From CAZKUN01 sp964555935 (GTDB lineage: Bacteria > Armatimonadota > Zipacnadia > Zipacnadales > VGFC01): a DNA stretch of 38,176 bases. Location of the stretch: contig CAZKUN010000068.1 of NCBI GenBank assembly GCA_964555935.1, forward strand, positions 1 to 38,176. The letters are read 5' to 3'. How positions within the stretch are numbered: the first letter of the stretch is position 1; each line of letters begins with the position of its first letter. Made by a program: the position numbers and the translations under genes. Below the pieces are notes generated by a model that was not told the DNA's origin, made no database searches, and was given only the letters and a program-made list of their open reading frames with translations. Shown one piece after another: positions 6,825 to 14,569 of the stretch.

Positions 6825-8225
6825 ATGATTGTGTTCATCAGCGATCTGCATCTGGGAGACAAGCCGGACGACGGCCTCGAGCCGAGTGACCGGGCCGACG
6901 ACCTCGAGCCGAGCGACCGGGCCGACGGCTTCAACCTGAGCCACCGGGCGGTCGACGTGCTGCATCGGCAGGTCAAGGAACTCGTCGACGACAGCGAGGA
7001 GACGTGCCTGAAGCTCGTGCTGCTCGGCGACATCTTCGACATGACGCACACCGATTTCTGGCTGGACGTAGACCAGACGCCATGGGACGGCGACCGTGGT
7101 CTGACTCACGTCCCCCGGCTACTGGACAAGATCATCGACGATAACAGTGAATTCCTTGGGAAGTTGCGGGATACGAAGGAGCATGTGCCCGGGCTCGAGT
7201 GCTTCGAGATCGTCTATGTCCCCGGCAACCACGACCGACTCTGCAACCTCCTTCCGGAGACGCGCCAGAGAATCCGCGAGTGCTTCCGGATCGGCTTGAC
7301 CGATGCCGATGGGAACTACAGCGACGATGCGTTCGAATGGGAATACACGGAAACCGACCACCGGGTCTACGCCTACCACGGATGCCAGCTTGACGAGTTC
7401 AACTGGCGCCCCCCAATCGGTTCGGACCAGCCGGAGTCTCCTCCGGGAGATGCCCTGACGGCCATGCTGCTGTCCAGAATCCCCGGGGATGTCTATGACG
7501 TTCTGTTGCGCGACGGCGTGGATGATGACTGTGCGGCTGGCGTGCGCGACAACCTCAAGGTCATCTTCGATGTCCGGCCGGTGCGCGCGATCCTACCATT
7601 CATCTTCCGGGAGATCGACGCGCACGCCAAGACCCCCGAGACGTTCCGGGGCGTCTTAGAGGGCATATCCGTGAGCCTCGGCAAGTTCCGGGCCATGCCC
7701 TTCGTGAGGCGCTCCTGCCGACGCGTGTGGAAGCTCCGGCTCCTGCTGGCGTTCCTCTCCCTCGTCGTCAATGTGCCCTGGATGCCCGCTCTGAACGCGG
7801 CCATGTTCGTCCTGTGGCCGATCATTAAGTGCTTCCGCGGACGATCGATCGACGACTACCTCGATGAGGCGTCGGACCACGTGAAACCCAGCGATGGCGA
7901 CCGGATCGATTACGTCGTCGCGGGACACACCCATGAGCCTGTCCAGCGCGCGGTGCATGTCGATCGCGGCGAGCGTGCGGACGACGACCCGAAGCGTAAG
8001 GCCAAGATTCGCGAGTGCATCTACCTCAACACGGGCACGTGGCGTCCGCGCTACGAGGGAGCTCACAACTACAACGGCTTCATCGCGATGAAGGGCCTCT
8101 CCCACGTGGTCATCTACTCGCCCCTTGCCCGCACTGAAGATATGACCCGCACTGTCGAGACCTGGACGGGCATGCTCAAGGACGATGACGTGAAGCGCGG
8201 CGACGCGCCCCATGGTGCTTCCTGA
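6825..8225 (+). CDS. Calcineurin-like metallophosphoesterase with membrane segment
   Basis: A 466-residue protein with the complete metallophosphoesterase set: SDLHLGD (Asp7, His9), GDIFDM, GNHDR, YHGCQ, GHTHEP and NTGTW. This resembles LpxH-like or YkuE-like enzymes, but the protein is much longer. A long insertion sits between GNHDR and GHTHEP. It carries a hydrophobic stretch encoded around 7740-7830 that could be one or two membrane helices, so the enzyme may act at the inner membrane. Residues 17-43 are a 9-residue repeat. The start at 6825 is preferred because GAGAGGG lies upstream and SDLHLGD then falls at the N-terminus as usual. The substrate is unknown. Confidence 0.88.
   Translation: MIVFISDLHLGDKPDDGLEPSDRADDLEPSDRADGFNLSHRAVDVLHRQVKELVDDSEETCLKLVLLGDIFDMTHTDFWLDVDQTPWDGDRGLTHVPRLLDKIIDDNSEFLGKLRDTKEHVPGLECFEIVYVPGNHDRLCNLLPETRQRIRECFRIGLTDADGNYSDDAFEWEYTETDHRVYAYHGCQLDEFNWRPPIGSDQPESPPGDALTAMLLSRIPGDVYDVLLRDGVDDDCAAGVRDNLKVIFDVRPVRAILPFIFREIDAHAKTPETFRGVLEGISVSLGKFRAMPFVRRSCRRVWKLRLLLAFLSLVVNVPWMPALNAAMFVLWPIIKCFRGRSIDDYLDEASDHVKPSDGDRIDYVVAGHTHEPVQRAVHVDRGERADDDPKRKAKIRECIYLNTGTWRPRYEGAHNYNGFIAMKGLSHVVIYSPLARTEDMTRTVETWTGMLKDDDVKRGDAPHGAS
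6875..6955 (+). repeat. 27-nt tandem repeat within phosphoesterase gene
   Basis: Units 6875-6901 and 6902-6928 differ at two positions; 6929-6955 is a degenerate third. They encode LEPSDRADD, LEPSDRADG and FNLSHRAVD, an insertion between the first metal motif and GDIFD. Confidence 0.7.
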
Positions 8226-8261
8226 CGCCGCCGCCTCTCGCCTGAGATGGCAGTCCAAGCG

Positions 8262-9116
8262 CTACTTCTGCCTGGCGCCCTTCATGGCCGCCAGGAACTC
8301 ACCGAACGCCTTCTTGCCGCTGCCAGGCGTCCAGGTGACGACCTTCACGCCCTCCGGCGCCTCCCAGGTGAAGCTCTCATCCTCGATTTCGATGCCCGCC
8401 GCGATGGTGGGCACGCGCGCATCGACGTGCCACGGTCCGCCCGGCTTCTCGGGGTGGGACATCGTCAGGTATACGCCGCGCCAGTAGCTCGTTTCCTTGC
8501 CGATGGCGATGCGCGCCGTTTCCGTCGTCACGCCGTCGTCCTTGCCACCGGGCTTCTTGCGAGCCTCGTCAAGGGCGGCCAGTCCATCCGGCGAGAGGGT
8601 GAGGACCCAGCATTCCTCGCCAAACTCATCCGCGTCAGACGCGGGCCAGTCAGCCTCGATCAAGGCCAGCGCCGCCTCATCCGGCACCACCCATTCGTCC
8701 TCAATCGCGCGCAGAGGGGCCAGCGACGCTCCCGGCAGTTCGATGCCGATGGCGTTGAGCCACTCCGACAGGCCATCACCCACTTCGTCGATGGCCTCCT
8801 TCGGAATGGTGAGCGCGGCGTTGGCTGAGGGGACGTAGATGTCGATCCGCTCCTCGGTCCGGATCACCAGCGTCCCATCGCCCTTCTCCGCCCGGAAGGT
8901 GCCCTTGCCACGGGACCAGACCTCCCACAGGTCCTGATTCAACTCCTTGCCGCCATACAGGAGGACCCGGTCGGAGAGGGTGAGCATCGGCTTCTCGGAC
9001 TCGAACGAGACGGTCATCTTCTCAATGAGATCCTCGGCGGACGGGTCTTCCTGAGCGACGACGCCGGGCGAGAGGACCAGACATCCAACCACAACGACGA
9101 ACGCGAGCTTCCTCAT
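8262..9116 (-). CDS. Secreted LolA-like protein
   Basis: A 284-residue protein with a clear signal peptide (MRKLAFVVVVGCLVLSPG, cleavage near AQ/ED at residue 22). The mature part begins with a short helix (SAEDLIEKM) followed by alternating beta strands, the layout of LolA/LolB-like half-barrels that bind lipoproteins or lipids. The fold assignment is by pattern only. The start at 9116 is chosen because AAGGAACTTGAT precedes it and the signal sequence then begins at the initiator; an upstream in-frame ATG at 9158 lacks both. It is divergent from the tail-tube-like gene at 9334, with a hairpin between them, so the two could share a control region. Confidence 0.65.
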   Translation of the reverse strand: MRKLAFVVVVGCLVLSPGVVAQEDPSAEDLIEKMTVSFESEKPMLTLSDRVLLYGGKELNQDLWEVWSRGKGTFRAEKGDGTLVIRTEERIDIYVPSANAALTIPKEAIDEVGDGLSEWLNAIGIELPGASLAPLRAIEDEWVVPDEAALALIEADWPASDADEFGEECWVLTLSPDGLAALDEARKKPGGKDDGVTTETARIAIGKETSYWRGVYLTMSHPEKPGGPWHVDARVPTIAAGIEIEDESFTWEAPEGVKVVTWTPGSGKKAFGEFLAAMKGARQK

Positions 9117-9205
9117 ATCAAGTTCCTTCCAGTGGTGAGCGCTCAGACCAGTATACACCGCCCGGCGCGCCCAGGATTACGCGGCGCCCGCGTGTAGGTG
9201 TTCCC

Positions 9206-9230
9206 TGAGCCGACGCCGAAGGTCGGCTCA
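9206..9230. repeat. Hairpin between divergent genes
   Basis: TGAGCCGAC (9206-9214) and its complement (9222-9230) form a 9-bp stem with a 7-base loop. A TGTAGG sequence lies just upstream, as in other hairpins here. It sits between the divergent genes starting at 9116 and 9334. Confidence 0.6.
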
Positions 9231-9333
9231 AGTAACGATCAGTCTAGCTGGCAACCGGGGTGTCCGTCCGGCCCGGGCCGTGTCGGGTTGGCGGGCGAGG
9301 CCCCCGCGTTGCGGACGCGTGGGAGCGAGACCG

Positions 9334-9972
9334 ATGACAAGAGCACAACTTGCCGTGACGTTGGGGGTCGTGTGTCTGGCTGGACTGCTTCTGCTGGCCG
9401 CCATGCCGACCCCGTCAACCGGAGACGACGAGCCGCCCGATGGCTTCGGGAGTCTCAGGTTCATGGTGAAGTGGGAGGGGCGCTACGTCGCGGGTGTCAG
9501 CAAGATCAGCGGCCTCAAGCGCACCACCACGGTCACGCAGCACCGCGAGGGAGCGGGCCCTGGCCGCCTCCGCAACACGCCCGGCACGACATCCTACGAG
9601 CCGTTAGTCCTTGAGCGGGTGGTGAGTCAGGACCGCGAGTTCGAGATCTGGGCTCAGGCCGTCTATGACTACGAGCGTGGGGCGCCAGGCGCGCCCGATC
9701 GCTTCCGCAGGGATGTCGTCATCGATGTCTTCAACGAGGCGGGAGACAAGGTGCTCTCGTATTACCTCTACCGGTGCTGGGTTTCGGAGTATCAGGCGCT
9801 ACCCGAACTGGACGCCGAGGGCAATGCTGCGGCCGTCGAGAGCATCACGCTTCAGTACGAGGGCTTTCTGCGGGATCTGAACGCCACGCAAATCGAGTCC
9901 AGCCCGGCTCGAGAGCTGCCGCGTATCCAACTGCGGGGACGTGACGTGAAACGCGGCCGAGCCGCCCCGTGA
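9334..9972 (+). CDS. Exported T4 gp19-type phage-tail-tube domain protein
   Basis: A 212-residue protein. Residues 1-30 form a typical signal peptide or anchor (basic start, hydrophobic core, cleavage near STG/DD). Residues about 38-180 match the phage tail tube / contractile-injection tube family (T4 gp19-like): VSKISGL, then REGAGPG, LVLERVV, DVVIDVFNEAGDKV, RCWVSEYQALPELDAEGNAA and LQYEG, in the family order. Canonical tube proteins are cytoplasmic and lack signal peptides, so the export signal is unexpected. ATG at 9334 follows GGGAG by eight bases. No sheath, baseplate, spike or ATPase gene is in the window. It is convergent with a Tat-exported protein 58 bases downstream. Function is unknown; an extracellular or periplasmic ring or tube is only a possibility. 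Confidence 0.82.
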   Translation: MTRAQLAVTLGVVCLAGLLLLAAMPTPSTGDDEPPDGFGSLRFMVKWEGRYVAGVSKISGLKRTTTVTQHREGAGPGRLRNTPGTTSYEPLVLERVVSQDREFEIWAQAVYDYERGAPGAPDRFRRDVVIDVFNEAGDKVLSYYLYRCWVSEYQALPELDAEGNAAAVESITLQYEGFLRDLNATQIESSPARELPRIQLRGRDVKRGRAAP

Positions 9973-10030
9973 CTGGCCCCATCGAGAGCGGCGCGCGAGC
10001 CGTCGTCACCACGCACCTTCGCTCGCCGCC

Positions 10031-10912
10031 TCAGACCGCCGTCACCTTCAACCAGTGGAACTCAAATCCCGGGATGAAGTTGCGGCCCTGCACGTCAAGG
10101 TCAAGCTCCATCCGGTTGCGGCGGTCACCGCAGCCGGCCATGACGACCGTCGCCAGTTGACTCCCGCTCCTGGTCGGCACGAACGCCAGGGGCTCTCCGT
10201 TCAGCAAAAACGTCGGGGGGTATCGGTCGTAGATCGAACTCGGAGACGGCGCCGCGACGTGAAGCTCGAGCGTGTACCCGAGCGTGTCGGTCGGTTCACC
10301 CAGACTCTGAATGTGGATGACAATCGGCGACACGTGCGTGGTCTCCGTTAGGGTCTCCGAGATCCACAACCGACGCTGATCGAGGACGTCCGGCACCATT
10401 CGCGCGTGCTTCGTGTGGTAGCTCAGCGGCGGATCGCCGCGATACGTGCCGTCCGAGTAATCGACTCCCGTCGGCGTCAGCGTGATGCCCGCCGCGTAAG
10501 CGCTGGCCAGCGAGTGCAGGCGGATCATGTGGGCCAGGATGCCCGAGGGCGGCGTCGGGCCGTCGCCGTCGCTTGCAGGTTGAAGCTCTCGGGGGAACGG
10601 ATTCTTCCCGTCCAGCATCCCCAATATCTCCTTGCGAGACGCCGGGCGGATTCCCTTGCCGGTCGACGACGCTAGCGACGCAAACGGCACGGGATCGCTC
10701 GTCGCCGGGGGAGGGCGGCACAGGTCCGGGCTGTCCGCCAAACCCGACTTCTTGGCGCTCACCCCGCCCGGCCTCATGCGCGGCTTGCCCCTGGGCTGGG
10801 TCTCGCCGACGCCGGCCGCCGCTAGCCCCGCAAGCGTGGCCCCTCCAACGGCTCCGATCTTCCGCAAGAACCCGCGCCGATCGCGGTCCGTGGACTCACC
10901 ATGGCGTCCCAT
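10031..10912 (-). CDS. Tat-exported protein, unknown function
   Basis: A 293-residue protein with a twin-arginine signal at residues 12-35 (DRRGFLRKIGAVGGATLAGL). A low-complexity Pro/Gly/Lys-rich linker to about residue 75 follows, then a globular domain of about 200 residues ending in beta-rich sequence. I recognise no family. Tat export implies folding, possibly cofactor binding, before transport. It converges on the gp19-like gene (58 bases between stops). No good ribosome site is seen before ATG 10912. A hairpin lies about 120 bases upstream. Confidence 0.65.
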   Translation of the reverse strand: MGRHGESTDRDRRGFLRKIGAVGGATLAGLAAAGVGETQPRGKPRMRPGGVSAKKSGLADSPDLCRPPPATSDPVPFASLASSTGKGIRPASRKEILGMLDGKNPFPRELQPASDGDGPTPPSGILAHMIRLHSLASAYAAGITLTPTGVDYSDGTYRGDPPLSYHTKHARMVPDVLDQRRLWISETLTETTHVSPIVIHIQSLGEPTDTLGYTLELHVAAPSPSSIYDRYPPTFLLNGEPLAFVPTRSGSQLATVVMAGCGDRRNRMELDLDVQGRNFIPGFEFHWLKVTAV

Positions 10913-11029
10913 TCGATGGCCTCCAATGCGGTAGCCTCACGCTCCAGCACCCAACTTCGCGCATCGCCCACTCCGATCCTGCCGGGGCCGTCACCCCTCT
11001 ACTCGCACCCAATGCTGCCTAACTGGGCC

Positions 11030-11046
11030 GCCGGGTTTCACCCGGC
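11030..11046. repeat. Dispersed hairpin
   Basis: GCCGGGTTTCACCCGGC, preceded by CTGGGCC and followed by ATCGCCGTCC, matches the constant-flank class. It sits between two minus-strand genes. Confidence 0.65.
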
Positions 11047-11075
11047 ATCGCCGTCCCTCGCTCCACTTCCCACGC

Positions 11076-11312
11076 TCACATGCCGCGCCCTGCCGTCCGC
11101 CACACGACGAAACCCCAACGCCCCACGAGAGTCACAGTCAGTGAGCGTGTCCTTCCGGGGGTGATGTGCGTGTGCGCGTTACTGCTACTGGCCTGCTGTG
11201 GCGTGTATCCCCGGCCGTTCACCACCACGTACCGTGTCGAGGAAGTCGAACTCTGACCGCTGTAGATCTCACCGATCTCTTGCACTGACACGTTTCCAGT
11301 GCACGTTTTCAT
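11076..11312 (-). CDS. Small hypothetical protein
   Basis: A 78-residue frame rich in Thr, Ser, Gly and Val, with no signal peptide, helix motif or family I recognise. ATG at 11312 has only a weak GAGCGGCGG ribosome site. It follows two tandem micro-membrane-protein genes on the same strand within about 55 bases, which supports it as the last gene of a short operon. It could also be a chance frame. Confidence 0.35.
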   Translation of the reverse strand: MKTCTGNVSVQEIGEIYSGQSSTSSTRYVVVNGRGYTPQQASSSNAHTHITPGRTRSLTVTLVGRWGFVVWRTAGRGM

Positions 11313-11365
11313 CGACCGCCGCTCGCGATGGTTGTTGACGCTTCTGTGGCATCGTGTGAACTTCC

Positions 11366-11560
11366 TCAGCGTCGTTCCCGCTCGACCAGCTGGCGGACGA
11401 GCGCCGCCAGTTCGGCGACCTCCTCCCTCGCCGCGCGGGCGATCTTGTTCGCCCACACGGCAAACGACAGAGCGACAAACGAGAGCCCGACCGAGGCTCC
11501 GAGAAAATACGACTCAAACTCCAGCTTCTTCTCAGCAAAGATCCGAAACCAGTTTTCCAT
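11366..11560 (-). CDS. Small membrane / coiled-coil protein, paralogue B
   Basis: A 64-residue protein: short amphipathic N-terminus, one membrane helix (residues about 18-37, YFLGASVGLSFVAL core), then a charged heptad-like helix (ARAAREEVAELAALVRQLVE). It begins six bases after the preceding gene, with GAGTGA as ribosome site. It is a tandem paralogue of the gene at 11565-11723; DNA identity over the shared helix and coiled coil is very high, indicating recent duplication. No family known; phage-shock-like or scaffold micro-proteins are only a structural comparison. Confidence 0.6.
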   Translation of the reverse strand: MENWFRIFAEKKLEFESYFLGASVGLSFVALSFAVWANKIARAAREEVAELAALVRQLVERERR

Positions 11561-11564
11561 GCTG

Positions 11565-11723
11565 TCACTCCTCCCGCTCGACCAGCTGACGGACGAGCGC
11601 CTCCAGTTCGGCGACCTCCTCCCTCGCCGCGCGGGCCTTATTGTACGCCGATGCGGCCCAACCCAGAGCGACGAACGAGAGCCCGACCGAGGCTCCGAGA
11701 AGATACGGCCAAAGGGGTGTCAT
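11565..11723 (-). CDS. Small membrane / coiled-coil protein, paralogue A
   Basis: A 52-residue protein: MTPLWPYLLGASVGLSFVAL begins the membrane helix, then ARAAREEVAELEALVRQLVE is a charged helix. ATG at 11723 is chosen over an in-frame ATG at 11732 because GGAGG lies ten bases upstream of the former and only two from the latter. It is the first gene of a minus-strand set of two or three, and its stop is followed six bases later by the paralogue at 11560. Function unknown. The duplication supports it as a real gene. Confidence 0.6.
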   Translation of the reverse strand: MTPLWPYLLGASVGLSFVALGWAASAYNKARAAREEVAELEALVRQLVEREE

Positions 11724-12011
11724 TGTCGCCATCCTCCTGTATCCGTCAGGCAGCCGCTATAGATTCGCACGCTAGATGCGACCCACCTGGCGCTGCTGAC
11801 ACTTACCGCGCAAGAGACCTGCTCCCTGGCACCGACCTTACCGTGCCACGCGCTCGATGATCAGGTCCCTCCTCCCATCCTTCGTTCCGCCATTGACGTG
11901 TCCTCGATAGACGACCGGCGTGATCCTCACGCCTCGCTCGTCATGCAGATCGCGCACCCGCTCGTGATCGCCATACGTCAGCATCCACGGACCGCGTCAC
12001 GCGCTCCTGCT

Positions 12012-12055
12012 CTCACCCCTTGCCCATCTCCCAGAGGAGAGGGGCAAGGGGTGAG
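12012..12055. repeat. CTCACCCCTTGCCC hairpin
   Basis: Perfect 14-bp arms CTCACCCCTTGCCC (12012-12025) and GGGCAAGGGGTGAG (12042-12055) with a 16-base loop. This is a different repeat class from the GCCGT-flanked hairpins; similar CTCACCCC...GGGGTGAG palindromes are common in several bacterial genomes. The gap 11724-12080 holds nothing else I can name. The element lies 25 bases upstream of the DUF1080 start. Confidence 0.8.
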
Positions 12056-12080
12056 AGCCCCCCAGCGCGAACCTCCCGCC

Positions 12081-12992
12081 ATGATCCTCCTTGCACTCCT
12101 CCTCTCCTCACCCATCGCCGCCCAGGAGACGGGCTCCATCACCGGACGCCTTCTCTTGGCCGACGGCGTCACGCCTGCCGCCGATCACATCGTCGCGATT
12201 CAGTCCGGCCTCATTCCCGATGAAGGCGCCGATCCCGCTGCTTACGCCTCGGGCGCCACCGGCTCCTACGCCCAGAGCGCCGTCGCCGACGACGGATCCT
12301 TCACCCTCTCCGACCTCGCCGCCGACGTCTACGCCCTCGACATCCGCCGCGCTGGCGAGCGCGAGGCCTGGTGCAGCGTCGCCGGCGTCGAGGTCAAGCC
12401 CGACGAGGCCACCGAACTCGGTGATGTCACGGTCGCCGAGCACGGCTGGCGATACATGTTCGACCGCACGTCTCTCGATGGCTGGATGGCGAGCAACTTC
12501 CACGGCCAGCGCGAGGTGAAGGTCGAGGACCAGGCCGTCGTGCTGTCGATGGGCGAGGATATGACGGGCATCCATTGGCCCGGCGAGGTCCCTCGTCTCG
12601 ACTACGAGGTCACGTTCCAGGCCCGCCGCGTTGAGGGCGACGACTTCTTCTGCGGATTCACGTTCCCCGTGGCCGATTCCCACATCTCGCTGATACTCGG
12701 CGGCTGGGGAGGTTCGACGGTCGGACTGTCCAGCCTCGAGGACGCGGATGCCTCGATGAACGAGACCAGTCAGTGGATCACCTTCAAGGAGCAGCGCTGG
12801 TACCGCGTCCGCGTTCGAGTGACCCCCGGCAACATCACCGTCTGGCTCGACGAGGAGGAGATCATCGACCTCGACACCACCGACCGGCGGATCGACACCC
12901 GGATCGAAATGAACCACTCCAAGCCCTTCGGAATCGCGACTTGGCGCACCACCGGCGCCGCCCGCGACATCCGCATCCGCGGCGTCGAGTAG
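12081..12992 (+). CDS. Secreted DUF1080 (3-keto-disaccharide hydrolase-like) protein
   Basis: A 303-residue protein. The signal peptide is MILLALLLSSPIAAQ (residues 1-15). Residues about 18-120 form a beta-sandwich resembling a carboxypeptidase-regulatory/CNA-B-type domain (SITGRLLLADG, then DGSFTLSDLAADVYALDI). From about 125 onward is a DUF1080/concanavalin-like domain: FDRTSLDGWMASNFHG, then WPGEVPRLDYEVTF, RWYRVRVRVTPGNITVWLD and PFGIATW, as in the laminin-G-like fold. Members act on or bind glycans. ATG at 12081 is chosen because the signal peptide starts there; upstream in-frame codons translate the repeat. No clear ribosome site. Confidence 0.82.
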   Translation: MILLALLLSSPIAAQETGSITGRLLLADGVTPAADHIVAIQSGLIPDEGADPAAYASGATGSYAQSAVADDGSFTLSDLAADVYALDIRRAGEREAWCSVAGVEVKPDEATELGDVTVAEHGWRYMFDRTSLDGWMASNFHGQREVKVEDQAVVLSMGEDMTGIHWPGEVPRLDYEVTFQARRVEGDDFFCGFTFPVADSHISLILGGWGGSTVGLSSLEDADASMNETSQWITFKEQRWYRVRVRVTPGNITVWLDEEEIIDLDTTDRRIDTRIEMNHSKPFGIATWRTTGAARDIRIRGVE

Positions 12993-13038
12993 GCAACTCC
13001 GTTGCACCGCCCTCGCCGGCGTGACCGTTCCGTCGTAA

Positions 13039-13123
13039 GTCGGATCTCCTGATCCGACGCCGTTGCCGTCGCAACGCCAAGCGCCAGCTTGGTGCCGTCG
13101 TAGGGGCGTGATTTATTACGCCC
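13039..13123. repeat. Three tandem dispersed hairpins with different stems
   Basis: In 85 bases: GTCGGATCTCCTGATCCGAC (13039-13058), CCAAGCGCCAGCTTGG (13077-13092) and GGGCGTGATTTATTACGCCC (13104-13123). Each is followed by GCCGT, and the first and third follow GTAAG or GTAGG. The stems share no sequence. They occupy the gap between the DUF1080 and TolB-like genes. Confidence 0.8.
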
Positions 13124-13148
13124 TGCCGTCGCCGTTCCCGGGTGACCA

Positions 13149-14358
13149 ATGACCAACTCATCCTCCGACAAGCGCACCTGCCCTCACTGCGGCGCTGAGA
13201 ATCCGCGATCGCTGATCGTCACCGTCTGTCAACACTGCCTGAAGCCACTCGAATCCGAGCCCGAGCCGCCCGCCGTCGAGCCTCCACCCCAGCCCGAGCC
13301 TGAGCCCAAGCGGACGAGACGACTCGTCCGGCCCACCCCCCCGACCGGCGTCTGCTCGCGGCCTGGGCGCGCCCGGCGGCGACGACGGGTCCGGGTGCTC
13401 CTGTGGCGCCATTGCCGTTGTCGCCGGCGTCGTGATGGGCGCCCTCATTACCACCCTCGTGTGCGTCCTTGTCGTGAGGTACGGCCAGCGGCAGGCGGCT
13501 CCGAAGCCGCGCCGGATGGGCTCCCAATCAGCCATCGTCGTGATGAGCGCCGACGGCTCGGGCGAGCGAATGGTCACTCTCTGGTCCGGCCTCAACTCAC
13601 ATCCCACCTGGTCCCCCGACGCCGCGCAGCTCGCCTTCGCCGGCGACAGATCGCCCGATGGCGGATCCTCGGATGGGCATGCCCGAATCTGGGTCATCGG
13701 CTCCGACGGCACGGGCGCGCGGTGCATCACTCCGGACCTCCAGGGAGCCGTCGAGCCGGCCTGGTCACCCGTCGACGATCTCATTGCCTTCACCCTCGAA
13801 TCAGAGACGGGCAAGCAAACCTATCTCGTCAATGCCGATGGCTCCAACTGTCATGCCCTCACGCCCACCAAGCACGAGCTGTCATCGCCCGCCTGGTCCC
13901 CGGATGGCACTCGACTGATTATGCGTAGCGCCCACGGGGGCAAGGGTTGCCTCTACATCCACAACCTCGACGAGAGCGAGGATCGCCACCTCACGCACTC
14001 TCGCACCTGGGAGGGCGCGCCGAGTTGGTCTCCGGATTCGGCGCGCATCACCTTCGACGCATATCCCAAGAGCCGCGTCGAGTTCCCGGCCGACGATTGG
14101 GAGATCATGACCATCGACATCCAGACGGAAGAGAGCATCCGCCTGACCGACAACGACACCCTCGACGCGCGCCCCGCCTGGTCTCCCGACGGCTCCCAGA
14201 TCGCCTTCAGCAGCGCTCGCGATGGCAACGAGGAGATCTACGTCATGAACGCCGATGGCTCGGATCCAACGCGCCTCACCGACAGCCCCTCCGCCGAAAC
14301 GTGGCCCGCCTGGTCTCCCGACGGCTCCCAGATCGCCTTCCAGCGTATTGACCGATAG
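13149..14358 (+). CDS. Zinc-ribbon, membrane-anchored TolB-like beta-propeller (frameshifted)
   Basis: The N-terminus from ATG 13149 carries a zinc ribbon (CPHC...CQHC, residues 11-30) and a Pro/Glu-rich linker. The frame shifts at a run of seven C (13336-13342); one extra C would join it to the downstream frame, giving Gly-rich linker, a membrane helix (AIAVVAGVVMGALITTLVCVLVV encoded about 13420-13480) and a propeller. The propeller shows about six repeats with the TolB/WD40-like WSPDG motif and strands such as EIYVMNADGS. The intact product would be about 403 residues, anchored in the membrane with the ribbon cytoplasmic. Without the join, translation could begin near 13432. The shift may be a sequencing error. 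Function is unknown; such propellers usually bind proteins. Confidence 0.7.
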
Positions 14359-14569
14359 CGCCGTGCAATGCGGTCTGCCCAGTCGTTCTTCGCCGTCTTC
14401 GCGTCTTCCCTCTTTCGTTCGGTCGGCCGTCTCTGTCCCCCGGGGATCAACCTCCACCACGCGGGCGTTCTGGACATTGGGCACGGCAATACCACCAGGG
14501 CGCTCGCGCTCGCTTGCCCTCTGTGCTATGCTGTGCGCCACACCAATTGCCAATTGGAGGCACGCCTTA

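Noticed and set aside
9334..10912. Part of an extracellular contractile injection system
   Set aside because: No sheath, baseplate, spike, LysM or ATPase gene is within the window, and the tube-like protein has a signal peptide.
13039..13123. Hairpins as ordinary rho-independent terminators
   Set aside because: Stems are not followed by T tracts, occur in tandem, and two related ones lie inside coding genes.
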